DNA of 43,311 nt from CBFHWY01 sp965659675 (lineage in GTDB: Bacteria; Bacteroidota; Bacteroidia; Flavobacteriales_G; Salibacteraceae): NCBI GenBank assembly GCA_965659675.1, contig CBFHWY010000013.1, positions 1 through 43,311 on the forward strand. The letters are read 5' to 3'. Below the pieces are notes generated by a model that was not told the DNA's origin, did not search any database, and saw nothing but the letters and a program-made list of their open reading frames with translations. The translations under genes and the position numbers were made by a program. Positions 41,297 through 43,311 of this stretch are shown in pieces; within the stretch, counting starts at the first letter, position 1, and every line of letters begins with the position of its first letter.

Positions 41297-42415
41297 ATGA
41301 ATCGTTTTTTGATCGCATCTATTGCAATTTTTCTTTTTTCTTGTTCTGGAAATTCTGAATCTGATAAAGCAGCTGAGCCAGAGAATACCATGGATACAGT
41401 AGCACAAGAGGAAGAGAATCTTATTTATCCGGAAGAAAAAAACTTTAAGAGTTTACGTCAGCTTACCTTCGGTGGTGACAACGCAGAAGCTTATTGGAGC
41501 TTTGATGATTCGAAACTTGTTTTTCAGGCAACCTTCGATGCCTGGAATGTTTCATGTGATCAGATCTATGTTACGGATTGGATGAATGATGATATGGCAA
41601 ATAATCAGCCAAGCAAAGTTTCTACTGGATATGGACGGACCACCTGTTCTTACTTCCTACCTGGTGATACAACGATCATCTACTCATCTACTCATCTCGC
41701 TGATTCAGCTTGCCCTCCTGTCCCTGAAAGGAGAGAAGATGGAAAATACGTCTGGCCGATTTATCCAGGTTTCGACATTTTCGTCGCTGATCTTGAAGGA
41801 AATATCTTGAAGCAGATGACCAATGAGGAGGGTTATGATGCAGAGCCAACGGTTTCGCCAAAAGGCGATCGCATTGTCTTCACCTCTATGAGAACTGGTG
41901 ATCTGGAGCTATACACAATGAATATAGATGGAAGTGATGTGAAGCAGATCACCGATGAATTGGGTTACGATGGTGGGGCATTTTTCTCACCAGATGGCTC
42001 AAAGATCGTTTTTAGAGCTTCGCGACCGCAAACAGAGAAAGAGATCGCTGAATACAAAGCACTCCTTAGCGAAGGCCTTGTGCAGCCCACTGAAATGGAA
42101 CTTTATGTATGTAACGCTGATGGTTCTGACCTCAAAAAGATCACGGATCTGGGGCAGGCAAACTGGGCACCATTCTTTCACCCTTCAGGCGAAAAGATCA
42201 TTTTCTCCTCAAACCATGAATCCAAGCGAGGGTTCCCTTTTAATCTGTATATGATCAATATCGATGGAAGCGGATTGACAAGGATCACCCACGATACAAC
42301 ATTTGATGCTTTTCCAGTGTTCTCAAACAATGGTAAGTACCTGGTATTCTCATCAAATAGAAATAACGGCGGAACAAGGGAGACCAATCTCTTTATAGCT
42401 GAGTGGCAAGATTAA
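41297..42415 (+). CDS. TolB-like beta-propeller lipoprotein (PD40 repeats)
   Basis: The 372-residue product has lipobox LFSC (Cys16) and an acidic linker, then WD40-like PD40 repeats. The clearest are PTVSPKGDRIVFTSMRTGD-LELYTMNIDGS, AFFSPDGSKIVFRASRPQT, PFFHPSGEKIIFSSNHES and PVFSNNGKYLVFSSNRNNG. The series resembles TolB and Bacteroidota PD40 lipoproteins. Such propellers bind proteins or sugars; no partner is known here. A first, degenerate repeat is AYWSFDDSKLVFQATFD. The next gene starts 3 nt after the stop. Confidence 0.88.
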   Translation: MNRFLIASIAIFLFSCSGNSESDKAAEPENTMDTVAQEEENLIYPEEKNFKSLRQLTFGGDNAEAYWSFDDSKLVFQATFDAWNVSCDQIYVTDWMNDDMANNQPSKVSTGYGRTTCSYFLPGDTTIIYSSTHLADSACPPVPERREDGKYVWPIYPGFDIFVADLEGNILKQMTNEEGYDAEPTVSPKGDRIVFTSMRTGDLELYTMNIDGSDVKQITDELGYDGGAFFSPDGSKIVFRASRPQTEKEIAEYKALLSEGLVQPTEMELYVCNADGSDLKKITDLGQANWAPFFHPSGEKIIFSSNHESKRGFPFNLYMINIDGSGLTRITHDTTFDAFPVFSNNGKYLVFSSNRNNGGTRETNLFIAEWQD

Positions 42416-42418
42416 GTA

Positions 42419-42739
42419 ATGGCCAGTAAGAGCTCGTGGACTGAACGATTAAAGAAAAAATGGAACCTGAAGAGTGGACTACAACTCTTCATGGTTCTTT
42501 TGGTTTTTGCCTGCACGGGTTTTTCAGTCTTGTTCCTTAAAAAACCCCTTTTTGATCTACTAGGTATTAGCGGTACTTCAGGGTGGCTTTATACCTTGCT
42601 GTATTTGTTGGCCATACTGCCTTTGTATCAGATCTTATTGCTGTTCTTCGGATTGATCTTCGGGCAATTCCCATTTTTCTGGGAATATGAGAAGCGCACT
42701 TTCAGAAGGATATTCGGTAAAAAGAAGAAGAAGGACTAG
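42419..42739 (+). CDS. DUF6787-like small membrane protein
   Basis: The 106-residue protein has a basic N-terminus (TERLKKKWNLKSG), two membrane helices (QLFMVLLVFACTGFSVLFL; LLYLLAILPLYQILLLFFGLIFG) and a basic C-terminus with FPFFWEYEKRTFRRIFGKKKKKD. The pattern PLYQxLLLxxGxxFGQFxFFWxxEK is one I recall from the Bacteroidota DUF6787 family. Its stop overlaps that of the convergent DinB gene in the palindrome CTAG (42736-42739). Function unknown. Confidence 0.78.
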   Translation: MASKSSWTERLKKKWNLKSGLQLFMVLLVFACTGFSVLFLKKPLFDLLGISGTSGWLYTLLYLLAILPLYQILLLFFGLIFGQFPFFWEYEKRTFRRIFGKKKKKD

Positions 42740-43311
42740 GCAGCGAGAATCTCTTCTAACCTGACACCCTTGCAAGACTCTATAGCTTGTTTGATCTGGT
42801 TCATATGTCTGAGATTATGGTTGGAGTTAAAACGCAAAGCATCTCCCATTTTAAAAGTGATCAATCGGCCTAAGCTGCTTACTACTTTCATTCGGTTCAT
42901 ATCCAGCTCTTTTGGTCTGGAATAGAACTGGAGCCACTCATTGTTTAGATCAATGAGCTTAGCGAAGCTGTTTTTTTCGCCTATAGGCTCGTTATTCCTT
43001 GCGGGATCCATAAAGCGAAAGGTTTTCATTTTAAAAGGTAGCGTCCCATTCTCTTTCGGTAGCATGCTGTTCGCAGCATAGTTGCCAAGGACCCCTGGCT
43101 GGTATGCAGTGTCGATAGGTCCTTTGTAGTTATCCCTCGATTTGCGTGCATTCTTGAGATAGACTCTGCTGACGATCAACATATGTTCGGCAACTTCCAT
43201 CGGGCTCCAGCGCTCAGGGCTGGGTCTTTCGGTAAGTTCTGCAGTCGTTAGTCGATGCGCCAGGGCTTTCAGGTCATGATTGATACTATCAACTTCTATT
43301 TTTAGCTGCGT
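42736..43311 (-). CDS. DinB-family protein, 5' end beyond the window
   Basis: DinB-like four-helix proteins often bind a metal through three histidines and include thiol-dependent transferases. The frame is open to the window edge, 37 codons beyond the first ATG (43200), and these codons carry INHDLKALAHRL and ERWSPMEVAEHM, matching the usual start of the domain. The gene is therefore 5'-truncated by the window, not started at 43200. His in VAEHM and the pair in NHNLRHMNQI are the likely metal ligands. The family function cannot be narrowed. Confidence 0.82.
   Translation of the reverse strand, partial: TQLKIEVDSINHDLKALAHRLTTAELTERPSPERWSPMEVAEHMLIVSRVYLKNARKSRDNYKGPIDTAYQPGVLGNYAANSMLPKENGTLPFKMKTFRFMDPARNNEPIGEKNSFAKLIDLNNEWLQFYSRPKELDMNRMKVVSSLGRLITFKMGDALRFNSNHNLRHMNQIKQAIESCKGVRLEEILAA

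Overview
The window looks like a stretch of chromosome from a free-living, probably marine or aquatic member of the Bacteroidota. The support is gene content (TamL-type BamA homologue with a lipid anchor, BatA-domain/VWA protein, DUF4294 protein, SpoIID-like protein, a DUF6787-like membrane protein, many SPII lipoproteins), almost no Shine-Dalgarno sequences, and repeated copies of the Bacteroidota -7 promoter box TAnnTTTG. Genus cannot be told from this sequence. Genes are packed tightly, often with 1-4 nt overlaps, and no tRNA, rRNA, CRISPR array or insertion sequence was seen.

Layout. 1-2132 (-): a TPR protein followed by a broken gene that runs off the left edge (one in-frame stop and one frameshift). 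2198-5069 (+): biotin carboxylase, Bax-inhibitor-1-like membrane protein, DUF4294 protein. 5070-9358 (-): Gfo/Idh oxidoreductase, lipoprotein, polyprenyl-phosphate sugar transferase, 3-hydroxybutyryl-CoA dehydrogenase. 9468-12355 (+): pcm, an outer-membrane barrel protein and two tandem paralogous lipoproteins. 12360-19284 (-): tamL, mscS-like, BatA/VWA protein, and a dihydroorotase homologue lacking its metal ligands. 19336-25261 (+): TrmH-family methyltransferase, surE, small membrane protein, lpxB, SpoIID-like, MBL-less comEC. 25246-29376 (-): three consecutive copies of a two-gene module (acidic lipoprotein + small secreted protein) of unknown function. 29521-30852 (+): CPA1 Na+/H+ antiporter with a clear promoter and terminator. 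31221-34268 (-): a large ABCG-like transporter with extra N-terminal domains. 34340-38123 (-): a TroABCD-type metal ABC transporter operon ending in smpB. 38203-39978: Kv-like channel (-) divergent from a marR gene and a small membrane protein (+). 39979-43311: M28 peptidase with PDZ domain (-), TolB-like propeller lipoprotein and DUF6787-like protein (+), DinB-family protein (-) cut by the right edge.

How it fits together. Much of the window is cell-envelope biology: outer-membrane assembly (TamL), lipid A (LpxB), surface polysaccharide initiation, lipoproteins, ion and metal transport. Two features stand out. The first is the triplicated lipoprotein/secreted-protein module at 25.2-29.4 kb. 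The second is a recurrent promoter arrangement in which TAnnTTTG sits only 3-7 nt before the start codon of about ten genes, predicting leaderless or nearly leaderless mRNAs. A perfectly placed inverted repeat in the metal-transporter promoter and a 12-bp palindrome at the marR promoter are the best operator candidates.
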